Part shown: positions 12,837-24,103 of the stretch, piece after piece | Numbering within the stretch: the first letter of the stretch is position 1 | Layout of the letters: each line of letters starts with the position of its first letter | From: Yponomeuta sedellus | Taxonomy: Eukaryota; Arthropoda; Insecta; Lepidoptera; Yponomeutidae | DNA length: 64,000 nucleotides | NCBI GenBank assembly: GCA_934045075.1 | Contig: OW203722.1 | Location: forward strand, 17,391,486-17,455,485 | Direction of reading: 5' to 3' | Notes under the pieces: model-generated | Databases searched by the model: none | Seen by the model: the letters and a program-made list of their open reading frames with translations, nothing else | What the model was told of the DNA's origin: nothing | Position numbers and translations under genes: made by a program

Positions 12837-13154
12837 ATGTGGGGATGGGGTAAAAGGACCCTTTTCAAGGCCTATTGCCAATTCCCTTACGCCTGCAGCC
12901 TGTGGGCTAGCTGTACCCAGCGGGCTCTCAGGGCTCTCCGCGTACAATATAACAACATCTTCAGGATGCTGCTGGGGCTGCCGCGGTCCTACAGTGCCTC
13001 AAGCATGTTTGCCGAGGCCCGCACGGACGGCTTTCATGCTATAATGCGCAAACGGGTAGCATCCTTAATTGAGCGCGTCAGGGGCAGCGCCACTGGTATC
13101 CTACAGGTATTGGCTGACAGGCCAGATTGCCCTATCTGTGTGGCATCATTTTGA
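12837..13154 (+). mobile_element. Non-LTR retrotransposon C-terminal fragment
   Basis: The frame encodes RALRVQYNNIFRMLLGLPRS, ASSMFAEARTDGFHAIMRKR and VASLIERVRGS before a stop. This matches the pattern seen after the reverse-transcriptase domain of many insect LINE polyproteins, where a thumb-like segment (LRVxYNNxxRxLLGLPR, then a Fxxxxxxxxxxxxxx+++ helix) is followed by a short tail. There is no reverse-transcriptase core upstream, so it is a 5'-truncated insertion. An AT-rich palindrome follows the stop directly. Confidence 0.7.
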
Positions 13155-13163
13155 AAAGATGCA

Positions 13164-13199
13164 TAATTATAAATTAGTTAATTAACTAATTTATAATTA
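13164..13199. repeat. Perfect 36-bp AT palindrome
   Basis: Perfectly self-complementary without a loop, centred at 13181/13182 (core GTTAATTAAC). It lies 10 bp after the LINE fragment's stop codon. It is AT-only except for one G and one C, so chance is not excluded. Confidence 0.75.
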
Positions 13200-13499
13200 A
13201 TTAATTAATCAACTAACAATCGATTGGTTAGTTGACTTATAATCTTATAAATTATGCTCTATGAAATATAATTTATAATTTCATCTAGGTTTTTAGAGGT
13301 TAGGTTAAGTTATATAGATTTTATGGTTCGAAATAAACTAAATATAAAAAACTGCACCGAGATCATGGCTGCCTCCGGGAAGGGTCTCCAGTATGCTGGC
13401 TACGTTGCCTCGCTGGATGGCGAGACTTATCCTCTGACCGAGGTAATAGCCAGCCCTGGGGTCCCTGGTCGTGTCGATGAGACACGACGATAGTTCTTT

Positions 13500-16200
13500 A
13501 AGCAGTATATATTGTAAATTAAAATTACAAAAAATTATAATATTTCATAAATCATAATAGGCCATTACTGTAATCTCAATTGGTCTCAAGATACTAGAGC
13601 AAGATGAAATACTGCCTGAACATTTGTAGCTACTAAAAACATTCCAGGAAGACCATTATTACTTCTATTTCTAAGACAATTTGTACCTAAAAAACAAAAA
13701 AAAAACCTAAAGTGTTTTCTTATAAAATCAACATGCTTGGATTTTTTTGAATTATGGCTTCCTTTGGTTCTTCTGGTCCTTTAGTTCATACTTCAGCCCA
13801 CACTTAGCGAAATAATCTAAGGTCTGTCTGTGTTTTCTGAGTCGTACTACTTTTGTATCAATTTTGTGATGGGCCATACAGTGCGAGAGTTCGCGACATC
13901 GCATGTCTAGAGAGCGCATTGTAATTCACTATGTGATAGCTCTTATTATGTGTGCAGCTGTTTATTCAGCAAGGTTACAAACCTTTTGCTACGTCTTGAG
14001 CCTGGGTTATAAATTTCTGTAGGTGATAAACATAACATCGATTTCTGTCGGCGATCTTCCGATGCGTTGATTATCAACAGATCTCATAAGCGCGCGAAAT
14101 TGCACGCATTCCGTATGTCCTATTAACTCTTTCACATCAACATATTCTACTCTGTTGGCTTACGGCCGTTTGTTACCAAGAAAAAACTACGGTTGATCAG
14201 CTATTGGGCTTATGTTAGGCGTTAAAGCCATCACCAAGAATCACCACACCAGTATTGTCTCAAGTAAGCCAAAGCCACATACGAGTATATACAAAGCACA
14301 TATCTCGACAAAAAACCTATAAAAGGCGATTAATTTGGCAACAAGACAGCTCTGCTGTGTGTTGCGTTAAATAACATCCTTGATGTAATTTAAAACGATT
14401 ATTAATCGTTCGTTTAGAAAGTAGAGCTAGGATAGAACAAATACATGAGTGAGAACTCATAGCTCACACCTAGTGCAGTCAACTGTGTATAAACTTTTAC
14501 ATCCATGCATTCTACTCTTATGTTGTTATATGAGCATTGAATTCTTTAATTCAATAAAATGAGTAACTTTATTTATACATTATTGCACACATAAAAATCA
14601 TAAAGAAAGCACGAAATTATAGACCAAAAAAGGGTATATGGCGAGCTTATTTCATGCCATGAGTAACTGTTGAGCGATAAAATGTAAAGGTTTATGCTCT
14701 GTTGCCTATACTATACACTGAATTTCTGAAATATGCAATTCCTGAAACACACAAATAATTAGATAGTATGGACATTGTTCTGTGTAATGCTATTGTTGAC
14801 CGGAGTCTATGTATAGCATTGAAAGAGCGCATAAAACCAGAATTTATATTCAAATTATGTCTGCGCTGATATTTCGATAAATATGTGACAAAACTCATAG
14901 AACAAAAGTTATTGTACAACACAAACTCTAATTAGAGTTTATCTCGAATTACACATTTAAGAAAAAAAATAGAATCAGTGAAGGATAGAATGGTGAATGG
15001 GAATAGTGTTCACTGGGTTCCGTAGTCAACAAGGAACCCTTATAGTAGTACAAAGTTGAAACATTGATCACGCCAACAAAACATGTCTTTAGGGGCTTTT
15101 AGTATTCAGGTTCGGAGTTAGAAAAGGGGGTAGCCAGCTTCCATTTTAATTAGGTATTTGAGAGTTAAGTGACTGGTAAAAATCTTTTTGTAAAAGCCTT
15201 GCCCATTAATGGAAGAGCTTTGGTCAATTCAATTTTCTAAAGCCAATTAGTTACTACGGTGGTAATGGTAACCGATAGCTATTGTTCTTAGTAAGCGCTG
15301 ATCGTATTCTTTCTTTTCAGAATTTACTATAGAACTATAACTTAGAATTTAAATTGTTTTAAGGCAATCTTGAGTTTCTATATTTAAATCTCAGGGTCTA
15401 AACAATTTTAGACGACAATACCAATGCGCCTAGTTATTAACTAGCTGATGCTTACTTCGTCCGATGAGAAATTTTGATAATATAAAGTAGCTTTGTGCTA
15501 TACCAACCCATATTCTATCTCTGTGCCAAATTTCATCACAATCAACGGGTTGGGATGAAATTTAGCACAACAACAGTTCTGTAGTGATTGAGTAATAAAT
15601 ATCCACACATAATTACATACAAACTTTCACATTAATAATATTAGTTTTCTACCTCTGTTTGTTACGTAGTTGAACAATGTATTAATTACACATAGAAACA
15701 TATAAATTAATAGTTTCGAAGCATATAGATCATGCACAAAATCTGTAATACAGACTGTGTATATACTATGTACCTCCTAGTCATTGAGTTCAACACATCT
15801 GTGGTGGCTGCTCACGACATGACACTGAAATTACAGTTGTTCTATTATATTTTAATGCTACAAGTTTAGCACAAAAGAGTTGATCCTTTTTTGAGATTTC
15901 AAAGTATTCCTCTTGAAGTCCATATTGACTACAGTAGAGCCGCCCTATTTGCATCTTTATTTATGTAAATTGTCAAATTAGACTTATAGATTGTCAAATT
16001 AAACTTAAATTTTGCATGCTGTTTACACAACGGACATCCGTAAGTGAGCAAATCTAGGATCTCAAGATCTGGTAATGTTTTCTTCGTTTTGATGGTCCTG
16101 TAGTGAACTTCACTCTATTTGTCACTAATACGCGACATAAGACCAGCTTAAGTTGACCTTCTCTGATAGATATTTATTTAATAGTGCTTTCTGCGTTCGC
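13500..16200. other. Gene-free stretch
   Basis: No supported gene. The end of the preceding segment (13365-13495) has a short GC-richer frame reading AASGKGLQYAGYVASLDGE; I do not recognise it and it may be a transposon remnant. 15010-15050 carries the GGTTCCGTAGTCAACAAGG repeat motif common in moths. 15470-15600 resembles a decayed Helitron-type repeat (GTGCCAAATTTCATCACAATC...). Confidence 0.35.
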
Positions 16201-17060
16201 CACCTCAACACGGAAGCAACGATTAAGCTGCGTATTCACACTGCCGCGGAAACAATGACGACAGCATCGGGAACGCTCCCAGACTCTCTTCCAGAATCGA
16301 CGTATCTTTGCAAAGAGTACAAGATAAATTAGATCAGACGATAGTAACATCTAGAGCCGCTTTTCCTCTGCAGCTATTGCCTTTGGATGATTTGCTAGAC
16401 AAATTTGACCTTGATTCCGTGGTGGGAGCTAACTCTCGTCGTTCATTGTGTGGACTTCATTCACTTTTTACAAGCGCCGATAACATCTGGCTACGCTGAG
16501 CCTTGCAGTTAATTTATTGTGAAATAGACTCGTCCAATTGCTTTATTAAACTGCACTCTATTTTATACTGTGATTTTAACGTAATTTTTTTTTAAAGTAA
16601 TAATAGACGGTGCGCCAACCATTCTTTTTCTTCTTTTGAAATTGATTTCGGGGGTAAAGGTGGACTCCGCGAAAAAACATTGAGCAGCTAATGAGCAGCT
16701 CAAATAGAGTCAAACTTTTATAGATCTTTTTTATAAGCCACTGATAAAAGTACCTTTTTACAGTACCTGGCTCGCATAGGATTTTTAACGTCATGTGTGT
16801 AGTTGCAGGCGGGCTGGAGGTTACTGATATGCGGTCCACATTAGGAGGTGCTAGCGAGGAGACGTGACATGAACATGCCTATCTACCAAACACAAACAAG
16901 AGTTATCAAATAACCATCTCGGATTTGTTTGCACTCGCCCTTTCTTGTGACCTCTTCTCAACAAAGAGGTTCTCTATCTTATAGCGAAGCGGTTTTATTA
17001 TCATTGGCAAACATTGTCATGGTGACGTATCAAGTAGAATAATTACATTTTTATTTACTT
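16200..17060. other. Gene-free stretch upstream of the orphan gene
   Basis: It contains a 63-codon plus-strand frame (16308-16499) with the leucine/aspartate-rich segment LLPLDDLLDKFDLDSVVGAN. It lacks a signal peptide, splice sites and a recognised family, so I do not call it a gene. It could be a decayed transposon ORF. No clear core promoter for the 17074 ORF was found. Confidence 0.3.
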
Positions 17061-17073
17061 CTTCTTTTGTGTT

Positions 17074-17649
17074 ATGTTTTCCTTTGCTATAATGACTATT
17101 TTTGTAGTGCAGTGTACTTTTGTTAAACGAGCCACGTTTTTCACGACCGTCCGCACTTATCAACTGCGTAGACTCAATAGCTCTGCTTACCTCATCACGT
17201 CGTCGCCTGATTCCGTTCAGACTTCCAACTACGAGGATTACAACAGAGACTCTTCAATCCGTGACTTGTCGCCAACGCGTTACCAAAGGAAGCTACATGG
17301 ATTTCGTTACAATTGGCGCAAGTCGAATACCCGTGATAGAATCAATACAGCCGATGTCAGCTCTAAAACACACTTGACAGCAGAGGAAATATCCAAGGCA
17401 AGAAGCATTTATTTTCAAGACTTCTTCGCTACTATGAAGGAACGAGATCCTCCTACGACACGGGAAGTTAATACTGCAAGTGAACTAGAAAACGCCGCCT
17501 TTTTAGACAGAAACATCAAGACTGCCCGAATTCTAGCGTCGTTGTTGATAGATCAAGTGAAACGTTGTGAACAGAATATGCCATACGCGGAACCACTCGT
17601 AACCCCACGTAACAAGGCATTCACAATTGAAATAAGACCGCTATCATAA
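17074..17649 (+). CDS. Orphan single-exon protein, possibly secreted (191 aa)
   Basis: I do not recognise this protein. It opens with MFSFAIMTIFVVQCTFVKRA, a hydrophobic stretch that could be a signal peptide or anchor, and the rest is hydrophilic. Residues about 105-140 (EEISKARSIYFQDFFATMKE) and 150-172 (AAFLDRNIKTARILASLLID) look helical; the 30-100 segment is Ser/Thr/Arg-rich. Two AATAAA signals follow the stop at once (17650-17655 and 17662-17667), which supports a real transcript end. The chosen ATG is the first in frame. No intron is needed, but an upstream 5' exon is possible. There are no recognisable neighbours on its strand. It might be lineage-restricted, or a retained retroelement ORF. 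Sure of the open frame; moderately sure it is a gene. Confidence 0.5.
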   Translation: MFSFAIMTIFVVQCTFVKRATFFTTVRTYQLRRLNSSAYLITSSPDSVQTSNYEDYNRDSSIRDLSPTRYQRKLHGFRYNWRKSNTRDRINTADVSSKTHLTAEEISKARSIYFQDFFATMKERDPPTTREVNTASELENAAFLDRNIKTARILASLLIDQVKRCEQNMPYAEPLVTPRNKAFTIEIRPLS

Positions 17650-17667
17650 AATAAAAGTACAAATAAA
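17650..17667 (+). terminator. Two poly(A) signals for the orphan ORF
   Basis: Two AATAAA hexamers 12 bp apart follow the TAA of the 191-residue frame immediately. Confidence 0.5.
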
Positions 17668-17669
17668 AC

Positions 17670-18119
17670 TAAACTCATTTGATAATTTATAGATAACCGC
17701 GTACCCATAGATACGCTTGAACACCGAAATAATCAACCAGAGGTATCAATTCATTTGATAGAGTCCATCTACACCTTTCCACAACTAGCCGGGCACGCAA
17801 TATATTCCTCGTACAATACAATACAGGTATACCAATAGATTAACGTCACTGTATAGAATTATGGGATAAAAAAAACTATGATGATCATCAACGCATTGTA
17901 ATGATTGACATAAATGTGATTATAATAATCTTTTATAAAGCTAGTTTAAATCGGATACATCCTTACTCACAGATGGTTTCTGTAGCTTTGCAAATTTGAT
18001 GCATCTCTACCAATATTTTACGACATTTTTGAGTCTGGAATGAAGAGCGGCATAATTTCCCATCCCGCGCAGGCATCGCCGAAGTTTTGCAGTAGACAAG
18101 TAAGTAGAGACAATGTTCG
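17670..18119. other. Intergenic, 3' side of the first CBM14 gene
   Basis: Contains the unassigned 3' UTR of the minus-strand gene at 18120-19115. No clear AATAAA on the minus strand was found close to its stop. No other feature seen. Confidence 0.35.
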
Positions 18120-19115
18120 TTAATTCGTACACGTGTAACTAGCTGTGCACAGCTTCGTATTAGGATTAAAGAGGGACGTCGAAGGACACGTGTAATCATA
18201 CTTCAGGTACGTACCATTGGTCGCTAACACGCACAAGTAGTAATCCTGGCAAGTGGTGTCAGTAGTGTCGGCGAACCTGCCCGCAGCGTTGCAAGTGGCC
18301 TCAGTCGTTGTCGTACAATTGTAGTCGGTCTCACAAAGCGTCGTATTTGGATTGAAGTATGTGCTTTCCGGACAGGTCAGCGTTGTCTCAACGAACGTGC
18401 TATTGACCTCTACGCATTGGATGTACGTCGTGCAGTTTGTGGAGTCAGGATCGGGGATGTAGCCGTCCTCTGTACATACTGACGTCGTCGTCGTCACGTT
18501 GCACGTGTAGTTGGTCGGATCCGTGCATTGGGACGTGGTCGGGTTGAACACGGAGGTGGTAGGGCAGACGTAGTCGTATGAGATGTAGGAGCTAGTGGAG
18601 GTTACGTAAACGCAAAGAGTGTAGTTTTGGCAGGTGGTGTCATCTGAGTTGGCGAAGCGGCCGGCGCCCGTGGCCGTGCAGTTCACCACGGCCTGAGCCT
18701 GCCACACCGAGCAGGCTACCTGAAGTTTGAAAATTGATTTAGTCCATATTTACTTAAAATATCTTTAGTTCAAAACTTGATGCATTGCGATCCATAATTT
18801 TGGAATAAGGACGATATTAAACTGCGACTTGGTTAAAGAGTTTAGGAATATTTACACTTCTCTCTAATGTGATCCGACAATCGAGTGTAGATATTTATAG
18901 TTCGGTAAGCATGTTTCAAACGAAAATATCACGGTGATACACTAAAATTTAATAGTTTCCACATTTACTCTGCATTGATGGATCGAGAGATACTCTTTTA
19001 ACAAAAAAAATATTGTTGGCATATTAACAATGAAACTAAGTAAACAAATAAGAATATTCTATAGATAGGATTAAATACTTACAAATATGATCCCGATAAG
19101 CAGCTTCCCTTCCAT
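18120..19115 (-). CDS. Secreted protein with three CBM14 chitin-binding domains (210 aa)
   Basis: Two exons: 19115-19083 (MEGKLLIGIIF, donor GTAAGT) and 18719-18120, joined in phase 0 across a 363-bp intron. The joined N-terminus (exon 2 starts VACSVWQAQA) is a good signal peptide cleaved near residue 21. Three complete peritrophin-A/CBM14 domains follow, each with six cysteines: residues about 25-84, 93-146 and 154-208. Conserved aromatics and the 'VFNPxTxxC' type motif are present in each. Linkers are short and threonine-rich (TTTTS, TTTTE), suggesting O-glycosylation; many NxT/S sites are also present. By family it binds chitin outside the cell, in peritrophic matrix or cuticle. A TATA-like box lies 56 bp upstream of the ATG. 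The nearest relative in the window is the single-domain gene at 20066-21207, in the same orientation. Sure of the family, not of tissue or ligand. Confidence 0.88.
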
Positions 19116-19170
19116 TTTTGCATAGAGAGAGTCTAAATTAACTCAATAAAAGTCCAATTTGCTGCTCGAC

Positions 19171-19178
19171 TTTATACT
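19171..19178 (-). promoter_or_regulatory. TATA box of the three-domain CBM14 gene
   Basis: AGTATAAA on the minus strand, 56 bp upstream of the start codon. This leaves room for a transcription start about 25-30 bp downstream and a short 5' UTR. Confidence 0.5.
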
Positions 19179-19179
19179 C

Positions 19180-19724
19180 TGAAAACTTTCGCTTGAAATC
19201 TCCCATAGTGATAATTGGATTAAATGATAAGTAGATTATTATTGGCGGTCTATATCCGCAAATTGGTGTGGTAATAACGACTAATAGCCAGTAATGGTAC
19301 AATGAGCTTTGCTCAGGCTGATGTCAGTTCTAAGCTATGGATTATTTTCCATGCACTCCATGTTTGTTAAGGGTTTAGTTAGACCCGGATGTGATAAGAA
19401 ATAAGACTGTGCTGTAGTGGTTCGTAGTAAATATTATATAATATGTGGAGGCAAACTCTGGCAATATTTTTGACGCTCTCATAATTAGATAGTTTAACTC
19501 AGTTATTTCCTATTTTTGGATGGATATATAAGGTATAATTAGGGTCCTTTCCTAAACATACTTGCTGGATTTCTATAAGATACTTATAGAAATTTAGCAA
19601 GTTCTTTTACATTTCTTGTGTTAATGATGACGTAAACCTGTAAAATATTCATCAAAACATTGCTAAAACCCTTAGCAAAAAATGTTACAAAAGATAGGGT
19701 TTAAATTTATAAAAATTGTAATTC
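19180..19724. other. Gene-free stretch
   Basis: AT-rich DNA between the first CBM14 gene's promoter and a SINE copy. Near 19545-19600 there is a short inverted-repeat-like pair (TTTCTATAAGATACTTATAGAAA). No gene seen. Confidence 0.35.
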
Positions 19725-19950
19725 GATATCAACCCACGTATGTCTCCACTGCTGGGGCACGGGTTTCTTCCTGCATTGCATGAAGGTTAGGCCATACTCC
19801 GCCACGGGGGCCAAGTCGCGGTTAGTGATGATTGTAAGACAGTGGTGGGCTTTACTGTCAGAAGTGATCGAGGCGCCCATAAGGTCCTTGACATAGCTTA
19901 ACGACTGCCATTATATCACAGCCGGCACTAACGGTTTAACGTGCCTAAAC
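19725..19950 (-). mobile_element. 5S-headed SINE family, 5'-truncated copy
   Basis: Antisense body with TGTCTCCACTGCTGGGGCAC at its 3' end and GCCGGCACTAACGG at the inner side. The order is the same as at 11755-12012. The head is absent. Confidence 0.7.
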
Positions 19951-20065
19951 GAAAAACTGTAAATATTGTTTTAATAAATACAATAGTTTGCGTGGACTTC
20001 ATCTACTCGTAATTTAAATTAGGTTATCACTTATCAGTGCTATTCAGATCAAAATTGTTCCCTAA

Positions 20066-21207
20066 CTAACTCAAGCAAAGAAACACAATTAAATAGATAG
20101 CCCATTTGTTGCAAATGTAAACAGTAGAATTTTTGTTGTGTACTATGTTCAATGATCGAGAAAACTTCCCTAACTCAGACAATGAAACGGAACAAACGAT
20201 AGTGCACTTCCTCGTATTGGGATTGAAGACGGAGGCTTGAGGACACGTGTAGTTATACTGGACGAACGTTTTGTCCGGGGCCGCGACGCAGAGTATGTAC
20301 GTCTTGCAGGTTACGTCTGTTTTGTTGGGGAACCTGCCGGCGCTAGAGCTGCAGCGCCAGGGCATGTAGACTGTCTACAAGAGAGAAAGAGAAATTCACC
20401 TTGAGGCTGCTTTTAATAATTGCAATTGTTCAGCCGGTACTTGCACATAAAAAACCGAACAAGTGCGAGTTGTAATCGCCCACTGAGGATTCCGTACAAA
20501 TTTCCGAACAATTAAATTTTGGTACTACCATATTATAAAAAATTCAAGAATCAAGTCTCGCAGTTTTTTTAAAGCTTTTCCCGAAGTTTAAAGTCAATCT
20601 ATTTTATGATTTAATGTATAAAATTCTCCCTGTGATTGTATATAAGAGGACATAACTTGCCAAATTTCATAGGTCTAATCAACGGAAAGTTCGTTAAAAT
20701 TTATTGATTGTTGAAAAAATTTTTGCTGCATAAAAGGCTGTATCGTATTTTTTACGTTTGATTAGATAGAAGTTTAATTTTTCACAGCTTCAAGAGACTG
20801 TAGACCTAATTAAGTACATATAATGGTTTTGTCAATTCGATACCTCCACGCGTTCCCCTTGTATTTCATAGAGAAACATGCCGTAAACAGTTCCAGGAAA
20901 CTTTCCTAGAATTGCATTAAAAAGTTAAAATTACTGTGCTAAATTCCGCAAAAATCCCACAAGCACCATGCGGTTAGTCAATGCACCGCCCTCCCTCCCA
21001 CTTTTTCAAGCAGAAGCAAGACACGAACACACCAACACCAATACTTGTGTGAGAAAATACGCGACGCGTTTCGCCTCTAACACGAGGCATCCTCAGGCTC
21101 CCAAATGCATTTCCTAGAATTGGTAAAGAAAAGCCGATACGATTTATCTGAGAGTTTAGTCTATGTTAACTTACGAGTGTGATTGCCAAGAGCACTTTGC
21201 GATCCAT
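20066..21207 (-). CDS. Small CBM14 protein with hydrophobic C-terminal tail (113 aa)
   Basis: Exon 1 is 21207-21175 (MDRKVLLAITL, donor GTAAGT). Exon 2 is 20374-20066, joined in phase 0 over an 800-bp intron with acceptor TCTCTCTTGTAG. The join gives MDRKVLLAITLTVYMPWRCS, a usable signal peptide. One complete six-cysteine CBM14 domain spans residues about 19-72 (C19, C34, C40, C55, C68, C72) with YILC, YNYTC and SVFNPNTRKC motifs. The tail, residues 73-113, ends in the hydrophobic WAIYLIVFLCLS, which could be a GPI-attachment signal or a read-through of intronic sequence if a further exon exists; I see no good donor before it. It is the closest paralogue of the 18120-19115 gene, lying about 950 bp upstream in the same orientation. 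A TATA-like stretch lies at 21312-21322. Confidence 0.75.
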
Positions 21208-21310
21208 TTCTTACAAATTAATATCAGACGTACGTACCTATATCAGACACACCTCACTACCTAAAGGTGTGTCAACTCACTGTGTTCATACTAGTGGATC
21301 GACTGCTGAT

Positions 21311-21322
21311 TTATATTTATAA
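21311..21322 (-). promoter_or_regulatory. TATA-like box of the single-domain CBM14 gene
   Basis: TTATAAATATAA on the minus strand, about 105 bp upstream of the start codon and followed by ATCAGCAGTCG. It would imply a 5' UTR of roughly 75-80 nt. Confidence 0.4.
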
Positions 21323-21799
21323 CTCCAAAGCCTCCCATACTAAGATTTCTATAATAATAGTTGTTTGATTTCTTGATATGGTTTATCATTATACCTCTAC
21401 CTATTCTGTTACACGTGATACACAGTCCTATCTACCAATTTATTACTGACCTTATTTTTATTCGTAGGGTGTCTACGTTTATTTGTTGCAGTTCTGCCGG
21501 GCATCAACAAGTTTACTATGCTTTTTGGAAGCGGTTTCTCAAACGCTATGACACCGCCATTATTTTATGGAACCCCATTTCATAACAATATTGACCTAAC
21601 TACAAACTTTTGTTTTTTTTTATGTAGCCTATAAACGGCCCACTGTACGGTACAGGCCTTCTCTCTGTGAGAGAGTATGGGCTTAATTACTACGCGTGCC
21701 CACCGTAGATTTCCAATTTCAAGCGCTGAGATATTTCAACACCACATTTATCTGAATTCATTTAGGTATGTACCAATAATAATAACTTTTAGTAATAAG

Positions 21800-21890
21800 G
21801 CCGCCGTCTGTACTCTTAGGTTAAGAAATATCTGTGTAATTTCCTTTTTTATGTACAATAAAGTGTTCTCTAACTATCTATCTATCTATA
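21800..21890 (+). mobile_element. Retroelement 3' end with TATC tail
   Basis: GGCCGCCGTCTGTACTCTTA, GGTTAAGAAATATCTGTG and ATGTACAATAAAGTGTTCTC followed by TAACTATCTATCTATC. It is the sense counterpart of the copy at 6270-6350, here with a short tail of about four units. Confidence 0.75.
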
Positions 21891-22423
21891 ATTGCGGAAA
21901 AATACTTTATTCTTTATTGCATACACATGAAGAAAACACAAAATTTACAAAATAAAAGTGTACATGGCGTGCTTATTTCAATAGAAATCCCTTCCAGTCA
22001 ATCCTTGATGTGGTGATACGGACATTATAAAAGAGGGGGGAAAGTGTACAATAATAATATTGTTATATTACTTACGTTAATCTAACACAATAACAAGTTT
22101 TAACGATTTAGTGAAATGCAGTTCAGGGAATCCCACTGACTTTTGACTCTTCCACGGAACTTTGGCCTCGGCCACAGCGTAAGGACGTGGGGGGAAAGCG
22201 CGGCGTCTTTACCATTCACTTTCATACAAACCCTTCAGTACTGAAGGGTTAAGACGAGGCCCACACAGAAAGGACAGGGCGAGAGGACGCGAATTCTATA
22301 CAACGCGTCGCGTATTTTCCGTGCCCTGGTACCACGTTCTTCCTGTGTGCCCTTAAGCACTAGATAATAATAAACGTTCTGAATTTCTGGTAAAACAAAC
22401 TAGTAATATAGTTAGTATTAGCA

Positions 22424-22582
22424 AAGGGGAAGATAAAAAGTACCCGGAACCGGCGTGCGTGCATGCAACGACTTATGAACGTTGATGAAGCGAAGGTGAT
22501 CTGTCAGGATCGTAGCAAGTGGCAGTCCCTGGTCTCGATCTACCCCTCTGGGATACAGGCGTGAGGTTATGTATGTATGTAC
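22424..22582 (+). mobile_element. LINE 3' end, same family as 8580-9105
   Basis: AGTACCCGGAACCGGCGTGC, GTGCATGCAACGACTTATGA and GATACAGGCGTGAGGTTATG match the end of the 8580-9105 copy closely. Only about 155 bp remain, as expected of severe 5' truncation. It ends at a similar TATGTATGTATG tail. Confidence 0.75.
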
Positions 22583-23756
22583 AAACTAGTTTCACTTTCA
22601 GTCTTTATGGACAAAGCCAAAGCATAACAGTTGGTATATCGTAACACACACATCACATTCACGTATCATAATCACTAAATTAATCCTGAACTATGTTACT
22701 AGATAACGGTATCACATACATGAAAAACCACACAAGTTTTCCATGTTTGTGATACTGTTTTAGGCCGACAGAGGCCATTTGCACTAGTCAAAGAACGGCG
22801 ACCTTAGCGGGAATCGAACCCAAGACTTCTGGCATGATAATCATACGTGTTACCGCTAGAGCTATGAGGCAAACCTTTACAAATAACATGCCTGTAATGC
22901 TACGTTGATATGCAGTTGATCCTTATGTACAAACTGTACAACATTGTATTACCCATACGTACGTACACTCCACCCGATCAACATTTAAATTTTGTTCGCA
23001 GAAGGACGTTGAGCAGCTAGATTGTCATTGGAAAGGTCGATGTGCAGCGTGTGTACTTCTACGAAGCCTTCACCCAGTGTTCACCTGTCAAGATTCCTGC
23101 AGTATAAATAATTTGGAATGGCATATATTGGCTTAAGGAAGGTGCGTGACATATATGACGACTTGTCGAGTATATGTAATTAAATAGAGGTAGGTAGGGG
23201 CGCAATAAATGGCATTGTAGGTAAATCTCAGTCGTAAAGAGACTAAACAATAATAACTTTTTATCTCTGAACGCAAACATAGTGCTGCGCTCGCGTCGAC
23301 ATTTTACAGCCTGAAATGGCGTTTGATGTTACTTTTGAATTTTACTTATCTGGTTAAAGGACACCTTGATGAAGTAATTGGACTTTTATGGTTCATGACT
23401 ATTGCCCAAGTTACGCTTTACAGCTTATATACTAACGGTATCTACGTAGGTACGTAACGCATATAGAGATGAGTTACTTCGTACCATCGAACACCATTGA
23501 TTTTAGCAAGAACTTCTGACATTGAAATTATCTGAAATAATCTGCTCTCTTACATTGTCTAAAATATGAATATTTGTCTAATCGGCACTTTGCTTACGGC
23601 ATAAGGCACGATAAACTATTATCATTTATTAGTATAGTATATGAGAAAGGTATTTTTTTATAAAATAATTAATTTAAAAGAAGTACTTATTTTTTATTAA
23701 ATTTAAAAATTATTCCCTGATAGCCATGCAAATTATTTTATTGTATACTGTCTTAC

Positions 23757-23995
23757 CCAGCGAACTTCGTACAGCCTAACAGTCGATTCTTTGATTTTTT
23801 ACCCGACTGCGGCGAAGCCCAAAAGGAGGGTAATGTGTTTAGTTCTATTTTCCTCTCGGTAAGAACCATCCTCGTACTTCAAGGAATATTCTAAAAAAAG
23901 AATTAGCGAAATCTGTTCAGCTGCTCTCGAGATTTGCGATTACCAACACATTCAGCGATTCATTTTTATATTATAGAAGATAGATAGATTGATAC
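23757..23995 (-). mobile_element. Helitron-like short repeat, antisense copy
   Basis: The minus strand reads TATAATATAAAAATGAATCG, CTCGAGAGCAGCTGAACAG and, at the end, GTACGAAGTTCGCTGGGT. Sense copies at about 24470-24765 and 24765-24945 end in (G/A)TCAGCTAGT. The CTAG-T ending and lack of inverted repeats are the usual marks of non-autonomous Helitrons in Lepidoptera; no RepHel gene is present. Confidence 0.55.
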
Positions 23996-24103
23996 GCCAT
24001 GTTAAAGGGTAAGATATTCTTTCCTAAAGTCTCTAGTACGTAGGTTATTCGCCTTGAGTTTTTACAGTTACATTTTTTTTTGTTGTTCTACTCTGAAATG
24101 GGA

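Larger units (their letters stand above)
21330..23756. other. Repeat-rich intergenic stretch
   Basis: Holds a sense copy of the TATC-tailed retroelement end (21800-21890), a LINE 3' end (22424-22582) and an antisense tRNA-SINE remnant around 22750-22880 (GCGGGAATCGAACCCAAGAC). No supported gene in the rest. Confidence 0.45.

Noticed and set aside
16308..16499. 63-codon frame with LLPLDDLLDKFDLD
   Set aside because: Somewhat protein-like, but no splice sites, start context or family; kept only as a note under the gene-free stretch.
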